NCBI RefSeq assembly: GCF_030816235.1
Contig: NZ_JAUSXT010000001.1
Location: forward strand, 1,984,001 to 2,048,000
DNA from: Microbacterium sp. W4I4
GTDB taxonomy: Bacteria; Actinomycetota; Actinomycetes; Actinomycetales; Microbacteriaceae
Length of the DNA: 64,000 nt
Reading direction: 5' to 3'
Both the position numbers and the translations under genes were made by a program. Shown here piece after piece: positions 1 through 8,530 of this stretch. The notes beneath the pieces are model-generated. The model had not been told where the DNA came from. It was given only the letters and a program-made list of their open reading frames with translations, and searched no databases. Every line of letters begins with the position of its first letter. The first letter of the stretch is position 1.

Positions 1-833
1 TGCTGTAGGTGCCCTCGGCGTCGACGTCGCCGTACTTGTTCAGCAGGTTGGTGCGCGGAATGCGCACGTGGTCGAAGGAGAGCCGGCCGTTGTCGATGCC
101 GTTCAGGCCGCCCTTGAGCCCGTCGTCCTCGCGGGTGACGCCCGGCAGGTCGACGCCGTCCTCGCCGCGCAGCGGCACGTAGAAGCAGTGCACGCCGTGA
201 TTGACCCCGTTGGTGATCAACTGGGCGAACACCGTCGCCGCGACGCCGTGCAGCGCGGCGTTGCCGAGGAACTCCTTGGTGGCCGCGCGGAACGGGGTGT
301 TGATGACGAACTCATCGGTCTCGGGATCGAAGGTCGCGGTGGTGGCGGCCGCGGCGACGTCGGAGCCGTGGCCGATCTCGGTCATCGCGAATGCGCCGGG
401 GATGGAGAGGTCCATGATCCCGGGCAGCCACTTGTCGTGGTGCGGCGCTGTGCCCAGCTGCAGCACGGCGGAGCCGAACAGCCCCCACTGCACACCCCGC
501 CTTGATCTGCAGGCTGGGGTCAGCGGTCACCATCTCCTCGAACCCGGCGACGTTCGCGCCGTTGCTCTCCTCGCCACCGAATCTTTTCGGGAACGCGCGG
601 TGCACGGCGCCGTTCTCGACCAGCAGGTGCAGCTGGGTGAGCACGCGCTCGCGGTGGGCGTCCTTGCCGAGGCTGTCGTCACGCCAGAACGCCGGATCCT
701 TGATCAGCTCGCGCGACTCGCGGCGCGTGTCTGCCCAGGTGCCCATCAGCAGCTCGGTGATGCGCGCGACGTCGACGCTTCCACCTTCAGCGGCGGCGGT
801 TGCGGCGGTGGATCGGACGGCGGCGTCGACCAT
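1..833 (-). pseudogene. Acyl-CoA oxidase/dehydrogenase family, N-terminal part, frameshifted, runs off window
   Basis: The minus strand encodes the N-terminal and middle domains of an acyl-CoA oxidase-like flavoenzyme (beta-oxidation, FAD-dependent acyl-CoA desaturation). From ATG 833, with GAGAGGAA upstream as ribosome binding site, one frame runs through FPKRFGGEES and DPSLQIKAG. It then loses similarity near 494, and a second frame resumes VQWGLFGSAVLQLGT, GAFAMTEIGHGSDV and FVINTPFRAATKEFLG to the window edge. One extra base at about 492-494 explains the switch. The rest is intact, so this is either a recent pseudogene or a sequencing error. The 3' end lies outside the window. No neighbour belongs to the same pathway, although a separate acyl-CoA dehydrogenase lies at 14929-16092. 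Confidence 0.8.
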
Positions 834-1017
834 GACGATTCCTCTCAGAACGGAGCGGGGTTGCGTCAATGGTAGGTCTGCGACAAATCAGAGTGAAGTC
901 GTCTGTGCCACTCCGACAATCATCGAGGGGCGCGGGCTCCGGTCGCGTTGTCGCGACCCCACAGCATCCGCCCACACGTCGGCTCACGCCGGGGCGCATC
1001 CGCCTCTCCTCGCCTGC

Positions 1018-1132
1018 CGTGTCTCAGCAGTGGCGGATGCGCAGCGGCGCCAGCCGCCACATCTGAGACACGAGCCTGACCGGGTTCCAGAAGATGCGAC
1101 TGCGCCTCGCCGACACCCGCCCGTTCTGGAAC
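1018..1132. repeat. Two adjacent intergenic inverted repeats (GTCTCAG and GTTCCAGAA types)
   Basis: The gene-free stretch 834-1181 lies between the MFS gene's 3' end and the acyl-CoA oxidase start. It holds two inverted repeats. The first has 19-bp arms at 1018-1036 and 1054-1072 (17/19 matches, core GTGTCTCAG). The second is 1084-1132, bounded by GTTCCAGAA and TTCTGGAAC. The second, read on the minus strand, matches 13885-13933 at 35 of 49 ungapped positions. I see no convincing gene in 834-1017. The function is unknown; termination or RNA folding is possible. Confidence 0.7.
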
Positions 1133-1181
1133 ATTGGGCGCGCGAGTCGTGTGAGGACCGCGGCCCCGGCATCCGATCGGC

Positions 1182-2615
1182 TCAGCCGTCGAGGTCCTCG
1201 GCGTCGACGTCCTTGCCCGTCGGGTCCCACTTGATGATCAGCAGCGAGACGAAGCCCACCAGCGGCGCCAGGGCGACGATCCAGAAGACGCCTGTGGACA
1301 GCGATGCGGCCAGCACCGGGAAGAAGACCAGCGAGACGATCGAGAAGACGCGCTTGACCGCCTCGTTGAAGCCGACGCCGACGCCGCGCAGGCGGGTCGG
1401 GTACGAGAGGGTGGCATAGCTCATCAAGTTGGCGCCCGGCCCGCCCGCCTGGGCGAACACGAACGCCGCGAGCATGGCGATCGAGATGAGGACGAGAGCG
1501 CCGGTGGGGATGCCGACCAGGGCGAGCAGCAGTAGGGAGACCGCCTGGATCGCGAAGCCGATGATCGTCATCCGCCGCGCCCCGACACGGTTGATGAGGC
1601 GGACTCCGAGGAGTCCGCCGGCCGCACCGAAGCCGAGGTTGATGACGAGGGCGGAGAGGATCGTCACCAGCGGTCCCTGCTGGAAGAGCATGGCGATGAT
1701 CAGCGGCGTGCCATAGGCGACGGCGTTGTACCCGAAGGTGGAGAACACCGAGACGCAGAGCGCCGCGATCGTGCGCAGCCGATAGCGCGCCGCGAACAGT
1801 TCGCCGTACTGGCGCCAGTGGCCGGTGCGCTTCGCCGTGGTACGGATGGTGTCGGCATCCGCACCCAGTTCGACGTCGAGCCCGTGGTGCGAGCGCATGA
1901 CGTCGACCGCGCCGCGCAGGTCGCCCTGATCGGCCAGCCACTGCGGAGACTCGGCCATGTACTTGCGTCGCACGAGCAGCACGATGATGGCAGGGACCGC
2001 ACCGAAGCCGACGACGACCCGCCACAGCAGCCCCTGCTGCGCGACCGGGAGGATGAGGAAGACCGCGAGCACGAGCAGGTATCCGAAGCCGGTGGCGATG
2101 TACCAGGCCGGAGACCAGGCGTTCACGCGCTGCGAACGGCTGCCCGACCCGGTCAGCTTGGAGAACTCGGCGAGGAAGGCCATCGCGACCGGCAGATCGA
2201 GACCCACCCCGACGCCCATCACGAATCGGAAGACGATGAGGACCCACTCATTGGGCGCGAGCGCGCAGCCGATGGCGGCGACCACGAAGAAGGCCATGTC
2301 GGCCATGAAGAGCTTGTAGCGACCGAACCGATCGACCAGCATCCCGCCGAACAGCGCACCGACCACAGAGCCGACCATGATCGCCGCATTGACGAAACCG
2401 GTCATCAGCGGATCGAGGCCGAACTCCTCCTTGACTGCGGTGATGCCGAAGGCCAGCGACGAGAAGTCGTAGGCGTCCATGAAGATTCCGCCCAGGGCGA
2501 GGACGATGATCGCCTTCGTCCTCCTGCCCTGCGAACCGCGTTCGGCCAGCAGCGCGTGCACATCACGTGCGGTGCGGATCGTCACCCTGGTGCCGGTGTT
2601 CTGGTCGATGCTCAT
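1182..2615 (-). CDS. MFS transporter, metabolite/sugar symporter-like
   Basis: An integral membrane proton-coupled transporter of about 477 residues with roughly 12 hydrophobic segments. The MFS loop motif appears as DRFGRYKLF after the second segment, and the second half has an RxGxRR-like loop (NRVGARRM). An early GIFMDAYDFSSLAFG segment resembles the metabolite:H+ symporter and sugar porter groups. The start is uncertain: the open frame extends to 2666, but similarity begins near SIDQNTG, so ATG 2615 is preferred over ATG 2621. The upstream 17-bp inverted repeat (2636-2677) is a possible operator. The substrate cannot be told from the sequence. Confidence 0.8.
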   Translation of the reverse strand: MSIDQNTGTRVTIRTARDVHALLAERGSQGRRTKAIIVLALGGIFMDAYDFSSLAFGITAVKEEFGLDPLMTGFVNAAIMVGSVVGALFGGMLVDRFGRYKLFMADMAFFVVAAIGCALAPNEWVLIVFRFVMGVGVGLDLPVAMAFLAEFSKLTGSGSRSQRVNAWSPAWYIATGFGYLLVLAVFLILPVAQQGLLWRVVVGFGAVPAIIVLLVRRKYMAESPQWLADQGDLRGAVDVMRSHHGLDVELGADADTIRTTAKRTGHWRQYGELFAARYRLRTIAALCVSVFSTFGYNAVAYGTPLIIAMLFQQGPLVTILSALVINLGFGAAGGLLGVRLINRVGARRMTIIGFAIQAVSLLLLALVGIPTGALVLISIAMLAAFVFAQAGGPGANLMSYATLSYPTRLRGVGVGFNEAVKRVFSIVSLVFFPVLAASLSTGVFWIVALAPLVGFVSLLIIKWDPTGKDVDAEDLDG

Positions 2616-2635
2616 GAGCATCAACGCTAGAACCG

Positions 2636-2677
2636 TATGACGCCGCATGACGGCCCGCGTCGTCATGCGGCGTCATA
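2636..2677. promoter_or_regulatory. Perfect 17-bp inverted repeat between metQ end and MFS start
   Basis: The arms at 2636-2652 and 2661-2677 (TATGACGCCGCATGACG and its exact complement) are separated by 8 bases. It lies 16 bases after the metQ stop and 20 bases before the MFS start, both on the minus strand. With no T-run it is a poor intrinsic terminator. The position fits an operator for a dimeric repressor or a structured 3' end. Confidence 0.6.
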
Positions 2678-2693
2678 GAGTGTCGCCCTGCTG

Positions 2694-3506
2694 TCACCAG
2701 GCCGTCTGGATGGTTCCGTTCCCCTCGATGACTTCGCGCACCTGATCGCTGGTGAACGCCTTCTTCAGCGCGGCCGTCGCGGCGCTGTCGGCATCCTTCT
2801 TCTGCACGACGAGGTTCAGCGCGAACCGGTCGTCGAGCTCGGTGATCAGGCCGTCCTTCTGCGGGGTCAGCCCCAGGGCGATGATGTGCGAGGGCCACTG
2901 GAACACCAGGTCGGCCTCTTCGTACGCGGCGTTCAGCGAGGCGATCGGCACCTGCAGGAACTCCACGTGCTTCGGGTTGCCGACGACATCCTTCACGGTC
3001 GCGGCGTAGGGGTCGATCTTCGGGTCCAGCGAGATCACGTCGTGCGCGGCGAGCAGCTTGAGCGCGCGCCCGGTGTTGGACGGGTCGTCGGGGATCGCGA
3101 TGGTCGCGCCGTCGGGCAGGTCGGCGATGTCCTCGAGCGTCTTGGAGTAGAACGCGATGAGGAAGTTGTACACCGGCTGCACACCGACGAGCGTGCCGTC
3201 GTTGCCCTCGTTGAAGGTCTCCATGTAGGGGACGTGCTGCGAGAAGTTCGCGTACACGTCGCCGCTGTTCAGGATCGTGTTGGCGGTGATGTAGTCGCCG
3301 ACCTCGACGAGCTCGACCTTGTAGTCGCCTTCGATGGCCTCGCCGGCCGCCTTCACGACATCCGTCATCGGCGCGGTGACCGCGGCAACCTTCAGCACCT
3401 GCGGCGACTCGGCCTTCTGATCGGCGGGCGCGGATGCCGCACAGCCGCTCACGACCAGGGCGAGCCCCAGTGCCGCCGCGAGCACTCCGATGCGTGACTT
3501 CTTCAT
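2694..3506 (-). CDS. metQ: MetQ/NlpA-type substrate-binding lipoprotein
   Basis: A cell-surface binding protein for methionine or a related amino acid, 270 residues. ATG 3506 follows AAGGAGAACAGAACC. The signal sequence ends in a lipobox (LVVSGC) with the lipidated Cys at 22. NlpA-family features follow: VEVGDYITANTIL, NFSQHVPYMETFN, and the pocket-forming IPDDPSNTGRALKLL. It is the last gene of metN-metI-metQ, 44 bases after metI. The operon has no methionine biosynthesis neighbours and no recognisable SAM riboswitch, so methionine is inferred from the family only. Confidence 0.88.
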   Translation of the reverse strand: MKKSRIGVLAAALGLALVVSGCAASAPADQKAESPQVLKVAAVTAPMTDVVKAAGEAIEGDYKVELVEVGDYITANTILNSGDVYANFSQHVPYMETFNEGNDGTLVGVQPVYNFLIAFYSKTLEDIADLPDGATIAIPDDPSNTGRALKLLAAHDVISLDPKIDPYAATVKDVVGNPKHVEFLQVPIASLNAAYEEADLVFQWPSHIIALGLTPQKDGLITELDDRFALNLVVQKKDADSAATAALKKAFTSDQVREVIEGNGTIQTAW

Positions 3507-3550
3507 GGTTCTGTTCTCCTTGGGGGTGTTCGGGTCGGTGGGTGCGGCGA

Positions 3551-4222
3551 TCAGCGGCGATCGAGGCGCACCGAGGTGCGGTGCCCGATGGCCTGGATGG
3601 CCAGCACGCACACGATGATGATGACGATGACGAGGTACATGAGGTTGTCGTTGTAGACCTGGTAGCCGTAGCGCATGGCGAAGTCGCCGATGCCGCCACC
3701 GCCGACCACGCCCAGCACCGTCGAGTACGACAGCAGGCTGATCGCCGCGGAGGTGAGCGCGTAGACGAGGCCCGAGCGGGCCTCGGGCAGCAGCATCCGG
3801 AACACCGCCTGCGGAACCGTCGCGCCCAGCGCCCGCGCGACCAGCGGGATGCCGGTGGGGATCTCCCGCAGGATCTGCTCGGTGAGCCGGGCGTAGATCG
3901 CGACGGCGACGAAGCACAGCGGGAAGGTGGCGGCCACGGTGCCGAAGCTCGTGCCGATCACGGCGCGGGTGAAGGGGATGAAGAACACCACCAGCAGCAG
4001 GAACGGGAAGGAACGCACCACGTTGATGTAGAGGTTCGCGCCGATGTTCACGGCGCGGTTCTCGGCGATGCCGCCGCGCTCGGTGAGGTAGACGATCATC
4101 CCCAGCGGCAGGCCGATCAGCACCGCGGCGAGCAGCGAGGCCAGCATCATGTACCCGGTCTCGGCCAGGGACTTCGCGATGTCCTCGCCGTACTGGGCGA
4201 GCAGGTCGGTGAGCCAGCTCAT
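3551..4222 (-). CDS. metI: MetI-type ABC transporter permease
   Basis: The inner-membrane permease of the same importer, 223 residues with about five hydrophobic segments. The ABC coupling loop is present as ARALGATVPQAVFRMLLPEA, and the N-terminus (TGYMMLASLLAAVLIGLPLG) matches the MetI family. The start codon overlaps the metN stop as ATGA (4219-4222), so translation is probably coupled. Its length is normal for MetI (about 217). The partners are MetN at 4219-4992 and MetQ at 2694-3506. Confidence 0.92.
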   Translation of the reverse strand: MSWLTDLLAQYGEDIAKSLAETGYMMLASLLAAVLIGLPLGMIVYLTERGGIAENRAVNIGANLYINVVRSFPFLLLVVFFIPFTRAVIGTSFGTVAATFPLCFVAVAIYARLTEQILREIPTGIPLVARALGATVPQAVFRMLLPEARSGLVYALTSAAISLLSYSTVLGVVGGGGIGDFAMRYGYQVYNDNLMYLVIVIIIVCVLAIQAIGHRTSVRLDRR

Positions 4223-4992
4223 GACATCAGCTCCCGCTTGACCTGCTCGTAGTAGCTGGGGAGGGTCCGGGCGGCAGCGGTGCGCGTGATCGGGAACACC
4301 TCGCGCAGTCGCCCCTTCTCGAGCAGTGCTGCCCGATCGCAGAGCACCTTGACGACGTCGAGGTCGTGAGTGATGACGATGACCGTGGTGCCGAGCTTCT
4401 CGCGCGCGTCGGCCAGCACACGCAGGATGTCTCCCGTGGTGGAGGCGTCGAGCGAGGAGGTCGGCTCGTCGCAGAGCAGCAGGGGCGGTCGGGTGACGAG
4501 GGCACGCGCGAGCCCCACCCGCTGGCGCTCACCGCCGCTGAGCTGAGCCGGGAAGTGGTCGACACGGTGGGCGAGGCCGACGAAGCTCAGCATCCGATCG
4601 ACCTCCTCGTGCTGCTGCTTCCGACTCAGCGCCGGCCCGCCGTCTCGGCGGCCGAGGCGCAGCGGCAGACGGATGTTGTCACGCACCGTGCTGTTGCTGA
4701 GCAGGTGCACGCCCTGGAAGACCGTGCCGATTCCGCGACGCAGGGTGCGCATCGCCCCTGCGTCGAGGGAGGCGACGTCGGTGCCGGCGACGGTGACCGT
4801 TCCGGAGGTCGGCGCGGTGAGCCCGTTGACCAGCTCGAGGAGGGTCGACTTGCCGGCTCCGCTCTCGCCGACGATGCCGAAGATCTCGCCGGAGCGGATG
4901 CTGAGGGTGACGTCCTCGAGGGCCGCCGACTCGCCGGGACGGAACCGCTTGGTGATGCTGCGGAACTCCACGATCGTGGAGGAGGTGGACAT
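4219..4992 (-). CDS. metN: MetN-type ABC transporter ATPase without C-terminal regulatory domain
   Basis: The cytoplasmic ATPase that powers MetI-MetQ uptake, 257 residues. Walker A is GESGAGKS at 42-49; the signature LSGGERQR and Walker B LLLCDEPTSS follow, then the H-loop THD. E. coli MetN is about 343 residues and ends in an NIL/ACT-like domain that binds methionine for trans-inhibition. This protein stops right after the ATPase (YYEQVKRELMS) and lacks it. Transport is therefore probably not feedback-inhibited in that way, or the substrate differs. A TATAAT sequence at 5070-5065 on the minus strand is a likely -10. Confidence 0.85.
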   Translation of the reverse strand: MSTSSTIVEFRSITKRFRPGESAALEDVTLSIRSGEIFGIVGESGAGKSTLLELVNGLTAPTSGTVTVAGTDVASLDAGAMRTLRRGIGTVFQGVHLLSNSTVRDNIRLPLRLGRRDGGPALSRKQQHEEVDRMLSFVGLAHRVDHFPAQLSGGERQRVGLARALVTRPPLLLCDEPTSSLDASTTGDILRVLADAREKLGTTVIVITHDLDVVKVLCDRAALLEKGRLREVFPITRTAAARTLPSYYEQVKRELMS

Positions 4993-5064
4993 TGCGGGGC
5001 TCTCGCGTCGATGGGCGGGCCGCAGGCCGCCAGGGCCCGCGCAGCCCTTTCTGTACGTGATCCA

Positions 5065-5072
5065 ATTATAGT
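5065..5072. promoter_or_regulatory. Overlapping divergent -10 elements of metNIQ and the OsmC/Ohr gene
   Basis: On the minus strand 5070-5065 reads TATAAT, facing metN. On the plus strand 5067-5072 reads TATAGT, exactly 6 bases before the ATG at 5079. The two hexamers share four base pairs, so RNA polymerase can use only one at a time. The plus-strand transcript would be leaderless. Confidence 0.6.
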
Positions 5073-5078
5073 TGAAGG

Positions 5079-5495
5079 ATGAGTGCCAGGTACCGGACCG
5101 AAGCGATCAACACCGAGGGCGGAGACGGCATCAGCCGGATTCTCGACGGCATGTCCGTCGATGTGTCGTCACCGCTGGCCGCGGATTTCGACGCATCCGC
5201 CTCGAACCCGGAGCAGCTGCTGGCGCTCGCCTGGGTCACCTGCCTGAACGCCACCGCGCAGGCGATCGTCCGCGGTGAGCGGCGCACCGCGGTGCGGGTC
5301 GAGGTGGAACTGCACGCCGCCGAGGCGGGCTACGAGTTCCACGTGGACGGCTACCTCTCGGCCGAGGGACTCTCGGATGCCGGGACCGCCGACCTGGTCG
5401 CCGCCGCGCATGCACGCTGCCCGGTGTCCAAGCTCATCGGCGGTGCGGCCACGGTGCACGTGCACGCCGAGGCCTACGCCGGCGCATCCGCCTGA
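5079..5495 (+). CDS. OsmC/Ohr family peroxide-reducing protein
   Basis: A small cytoplasmic thiol peroxidase of the OsmC/Ohr family, 138 residues, the usual length for Ohr. Both family cysteines are present: C55 in NPEQLLALAWVTCLNA and C114 in ARCPVSKLIG. Family members reduce organic hydroperoxides. No MarR-type OhrR regulator is adjacent. ATG 5079 follows TATAGT by 6 bases, so a leaderless transcript is likely. The gene ends just before the 62-bp repeat array and is convergent with recQ. Confidence 0.85.
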   Translation: MSARYRTEAINTEGGDGISRILDGMSVDVSSPLAADFDASASNPEQLLALAWVTCLNATAQAIVRGERRTAVRVEVELHAAEAGYEFHVDGYLSAEGLSDAGTADLVAAAHARCPVSKLIGGAATVHVHAEAYAGASA

Positions 5496-5500
5496 GCCGA

Positions 5501-5933
5501 TCTTCCATCCGCGGCTCGCGGCGGAGATGGAAAGTGCGGGTTCCCGGCATCCGCCACCGACGTTTTCCATCCGCGACTCGCGGCGGAGATGGAAAGTGCC
5601 GGTTCCCGGCATCCGCCACCGACGTTTTCCATCCGCGACTCGCGGCGGAGATGGAAAGTGCCGGTTCCCGGCATCCGCCACCGACGTTTTCCATCCGCGA
5701 CTCGCGGCGGAGATGGAAAGTGCGGGTTCCCGGCACCCGCCACCGACGTTTTCCATCCGCGACTCGCGGCGGAGATGGAAAGTGCGGGGTCCCGGCACCC
5801 GCCACCGACGTTTTCCATCCGCGACTCGCGGCGGAGATGGAAAGTGACGGTTCCCGGCATCCGCCTCCGACGTTTCCATCCGCGACTCGCGGCGGAGATG
5901 GGAAGTGCCGGTTCCCGGCATCCGCCACCGACG
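5501..5933. repeat. Tandem array of seven 62-bp units, each with an internal dyad
   Basis: Copies begin at 5501, 5563, 5625, 5687, 5749, 5811 and 5873; the sixth is one base short. Each starts TTTTCCATCCGCGACTCGCG, continues through CGGAGATGGAAAG, and ends near CGGCATCCGCCACCGACG. Within a unit CCGCGA-C-TCGCGG is a dyad, and TTTCCATC recurs inverted as GATGGAAA, so each RNA copy can fold. Because 62 is not a multiple of three, all frames stay open by chance and nothing is likely encoded. It fills the 499-bp gap between convergent osmC/ohr and recQ. The copies are adjacent with no unique spacers, so this is not CRISPR. Confidence 0.9.
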
Positions 5934-5994
5934 CTCTTCGGCTGCCGCCGAGAAGTCGGCGGCGCGCCTGACGCAGCGCGAACGGCCGCGTGGG

Positions 5995-8061
5995 TCAGTG
6001 GCCCGCGATGACCTCGAGCACGGCCTCGCCGTAGGCGTCCCGCTTCTTCTCGCCGATGCCGGTGACTCCGGCCAGCCCACCCATCGTGGTCGGTCGCGAT
6101 TCGGCGAGCGCCCGCAGCGTGGCATCCCCGAACACGATGTACGCCGGCTTGCCGATCTCGCGCGCGGTCTCGGCCCGCCAGGCGCGCAGGGCCTCGAACA
6201 GGGAGCGATCACCCTCGGCGACGGCGTCCGAGGCGGCGCTCGTCTTGCGGGTGCGACCGGCGCTGACCCGCCCGATCGTATCCTTGCGCAGCGGCACCGG
6301 GGTCTCGCCGCGCATGACGCCGCCGGCGACCTCACCCGGCGCGAGCGTGCCGTACTCCCCCTGCGCGACGAGGATGCCGCGGGCCAGCAGCTGCCGTACG
6401 ACGCTGCGCCAGTCCTGATCGGACAGGTCGGCGCCGATGCCATAGGTGGCGATCTGCTCGTGCCCCATCTTGCGGATGCGCTCGTTCGACGCTCCGCGCA
6501 GGATGTCGATCAGGTGCCCGGCGCCGAATGCCTGGTTGCGTTCGCGCTTGAGGCGAACGACCGTCGACAGCAGCTTCTGCGCGGGAACGAGCCCGTCGAA
6601 GGTCTCGGGCGCCTCCAGGCACGTGTCGCAGTTGCCGCACCGGCCGGACTCCTGCCCGAAGTAGCGCAGCAGGTTCTGGCGGCGGCAGGCGACGGTCTCG
6701 CACAGCGCGAGCATGGCATCCAGATGCTGGCCCATCCGCATCTTGAACGTGCGGTCGCCCGGGCTCTGATCGATGAGCCGGCGCTGCTGCACGACATCCC
6801 CGAGCCCGTACGCCATCCATGCCACCGCAGGCTCGCCGTCGCGGCCGGCGCGACCGGTCTCCTGGTAGTAGCCCTCCACGGACTTGGGCAGATCGATGTG
6901 CGCGACGAAGCGCACGTCGGGCTTGTCGATGCCCATCCCGAACGCGATCGTGGCGACCATCACGACGCCGTCCTCGCGCAGGAACCGCGACTGGTTGGCG
7001 GCGCGCACCTCGGCGGGCAGGCCCGCGTGGTACGGCAGCGCGTCCAGCCCCTGCGCGGCGAGATAGGTCGCGGTCTGCTCGACCGACTTGCGGCTGAGCG
7101 CGTAGACGATGCCGGCCGCGCCCTCGGGCATCGAGCGGATGAACGCCACGAGCTGCTTGCGCGGATCTACCTTCGGCACGATGCGGTACTGGATGTTCGG
7201 CCGGTCGAAGCTCGCCACGAAGTGCTCGGCGGCGTCCAGGTGCAGCCGCTCGGTGAGCTCCTGGTGGGTGGCGTGCGTCGCCGTGGCCGTCAGCGCCATG
7301 CGCGGTACGCCGGGGAACCGCTCGGCCAGGTCGCCCAGCGCCAGGTAGTCGGGGCGGAAGTCGTGACCCCACTGCGACACGCAGTGCGCCTCGTCGATCG
7401 CGATCACGCTCAGCACGCCGCGCTGCAGCAGCCGCGTCGTCGCCGCGGACGACAGCCGCTCGGGCGCGACGTAGATGAGATCCAACTCTCCGGCGACGTA
7501 GGCGCGCTCGACCTCGCGGCGCTCATCGGGAGCCTGCGTGGAGTTGAGATAGGCGGCGCGCACGCCGTTGGCGCGCAGCGCGTCGACCTGGTCGTGCATC
7601 AGCGCGATCAGCGGACTGATCACCAGCCCGGTGCCCTCGCGCACGAGCGCGGGCACCTGGTACGTGATGGATTTGCCGCCGCCGGTGGGCATCAGCACGA
7701 CGGCATCCCCGCCGCCGATCACCTGCTCGACGATCGCAGCCTGGTCCCCGCGGAAGGAGTCGTAGCCGAAGACCGTGCGCAGCGCCTCGAGCGCGGTCGG
7801 ATAGCGGGACGGGGTCGCGGTGCCCTTCGATCCCCACGCCCCACTCGGATCGTCGCTTCGCGACGTCCCGAGCCTCCGGGGCGCGTGGGCCCGGCTCAGG
7901 GACCCATTCCGGTTCGCCGTGACCGGCGTCATCGGTGCGGTGCCCCAGTCGACGGGAGGCGTCCAGCCGTCCTCCGGCGGAACCCAGTCCATCTCCTCCG
8001 GGTCGCCCCAGGGCTCATCCGCGTAGGGCAGGTCCTCGTACGGATCGGATGAAGTCGGCAT
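5995..8061 (-). CDS. recQ: ATP-dependent DNA helicase RecQ
   Basis: A 3'-5' DNA helicase for recombination and fork repair, 688 residues. Walker A is MPTGGGKS (124-131) and the DEAH box lies at 223-226 in [17 protein letters not shown]. The C-terminus has a Zn-binding RQC region (GRCGNCDTC) and an HRDC domain ending in [18 protein letters not shown] sequence. ATG 8061 lies 6 bases after TACGCT on the minus strand, which argues for this start and a leaderless mRNA. Residues 1-85 are an acidic/proline extension not needed for the fold. Residues 54-80 are encoded by a nested palindrome (7823-7900). Confidence 0.95.
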   Translation of the reverse strand: MPTSSDPYEDLPYADEPWGDPEEMDWVPPEDGWTPPVDWGTAPMTPVTANRNGSLSRAHAPRRLGTSRSDDPSGAWGSKGTATPSRYPTALEALRTVFGYDSFRGDQAAIVEQVIGGGDAVVLMPTGGGKSITYQVPALVREGTGLVISPLIALMHDQVDALRANGVRAAYLNSTQAPDERREVERAYVAGELDLIYVAPERLSSAATTRLLQRGVLSVIAIDEAHCVSQWGHDFRPDYLALGDLAERFPGVPRMALTATATHATHQELTERLHLDAAEHFVASFDRPNIQYRIVPKVDPRKQLVAFIRSMPEGAAGIVYALSRKSVEQTATYLAAQGLDALPYHAGLPAEVRAANQSRFLREDGVVMVATIAFGMGIDKPDVRFVAHIDLPKSVEGYYQETGRAGRDGEPAVAWMAYGLGDVVQQRRLIDQSPGDRTFKMRMGQHLDAMLALCETVACRRQNLLRYFGQESGRCGNCDTCLEAPETFDGLVPAQKLLSTVVRLKRERNQAFGAGHLIDILRGASNERIRKMGHEQIATYGIGADLSDQDWRSVVRQLLARGILVAQGEYGTLAPGEVAGGVMRGETPVPLRKDTIGRVSAGRTRKTSAASDAVAEGDRSLFEALRAWRAETAREIGKPAYIVFGDATLRALAESRPTTMGGLAGVTGIGEKKRDAYGEAVLEVIAGH
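7823..7900. repeat. Nested palindrome inside the recQ coding region
   Basis: The outer ends CCCTTCGA and GGCTCAGGG are those of the short intragenic element found elsewhere in the window. Inside lie paired arms CCCACGCCCC/GGGGCGCGTGGG, then CTCGG/CCGAG, then CGTCG/CGACG around TTCG-like bases. It encodes a low-complexity stretch (about residues 54-80), in frame. Confidence 0.65.
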
Positions 8062-8149
8062 CCCCCCAGCGTATCGACCGTCGCCGACGTCGGCTTCGGC
8101 CCTCCACAGGCCAGGAGCACGTAGGTTGGACGCAACCGAAGGAGGAGCA

Positions 8150-8446
8150 ATGCCCGACATCACCGTCAGCCGCAACGATGAGGCCTCGCGCTACGAGATC
8201 CATTACGACGGCACGCTCGCCGGCTTCGCCGAGTTCGACCGACGTCCCGGAGAGTTCCGGTTCATCCACACCGAGATCGACCACGCCTTCCAGGGGCGCG
8301 GGCTGGCCCAGCAGCTGGCATCCGAGGCGCTCGCGGATGCCGCGGCGACCGGCGACACGATCGTCCCCTACTGCCCCTACATCGCCGGCTACCTGGAGAA
8401 ATTCCCGCTCGACGGCGTCGAGGTGCGCGTGCCCAAGCAGGGCTGA
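8150..8446 (+). CDS. Small GNAT-like N-acetyltransferase (COG2388 type)
   Basis: A 98-residue protein matching the short GNAT group that lacks the N-terminal strands of full acetyltransferases. The acetyl-CoA loop is visible in [17 protein letters not shown], followed by [14 protein letters not shown], the typical C-terminal signature (PYCPY..Y). ATG 8150 follows GAAGGAGGAGCA, a strong ribosome binding site, so the upstream in-frame ATG 8126 is not used. The substrate is unknown. It is convergent with the subtilase gene and separated from it by a strong terminator. Confidence 0.85.
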   Translation: MPDITVSRNDEASRYEIHYDGTLAGFAEFDRRPGEFRFIHTEIDHAFQGRGLAQQLASEALADAAATGDTIVPYCPYIAGYLEKFPLDGVEVRVPKQG

Positions 8447-8482
8447 CGCCGCGCACCCGCTTCACATTTCGGGGCACGCAGA

Positions 8483-8516
8483 ACGGGGCCGGATGCTGTT
8501 CAGCATCCGGCCCCGT
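8483..8516. terminator. Bidirectional hairpin terminator
   Basis: A perfect 16-bp stem (8483-8498 with 8501-8516; core GGGGCCGGATGCTG) closes on a two-base loop between the convergent GNAT and subtilase genes. There is no long T-run, as is common in high-G+C actinobacteria. Confidence 0.8.
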
Positions 8517-8530
8517 CGTGTGCGGTGCGA

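Noticed and set aside
4993..5078. SAM riboswitch before metNIQ
   Set aside because: The gap is only 86 bases, and no conserved SAM-box helices are visible.
5501..5933. CRISPR array
   Set aside because: Units are adjacent 62-bp copies with no unique spacers between short repeats, and no cas genes are near.
5169..6443. Minus-strand 424-residue frame across the 62-bp array
   Set aside because: It is open only because the repeats contain no stops, and it runs antisense through the OsmC/Ohr gene and over the recQ end.
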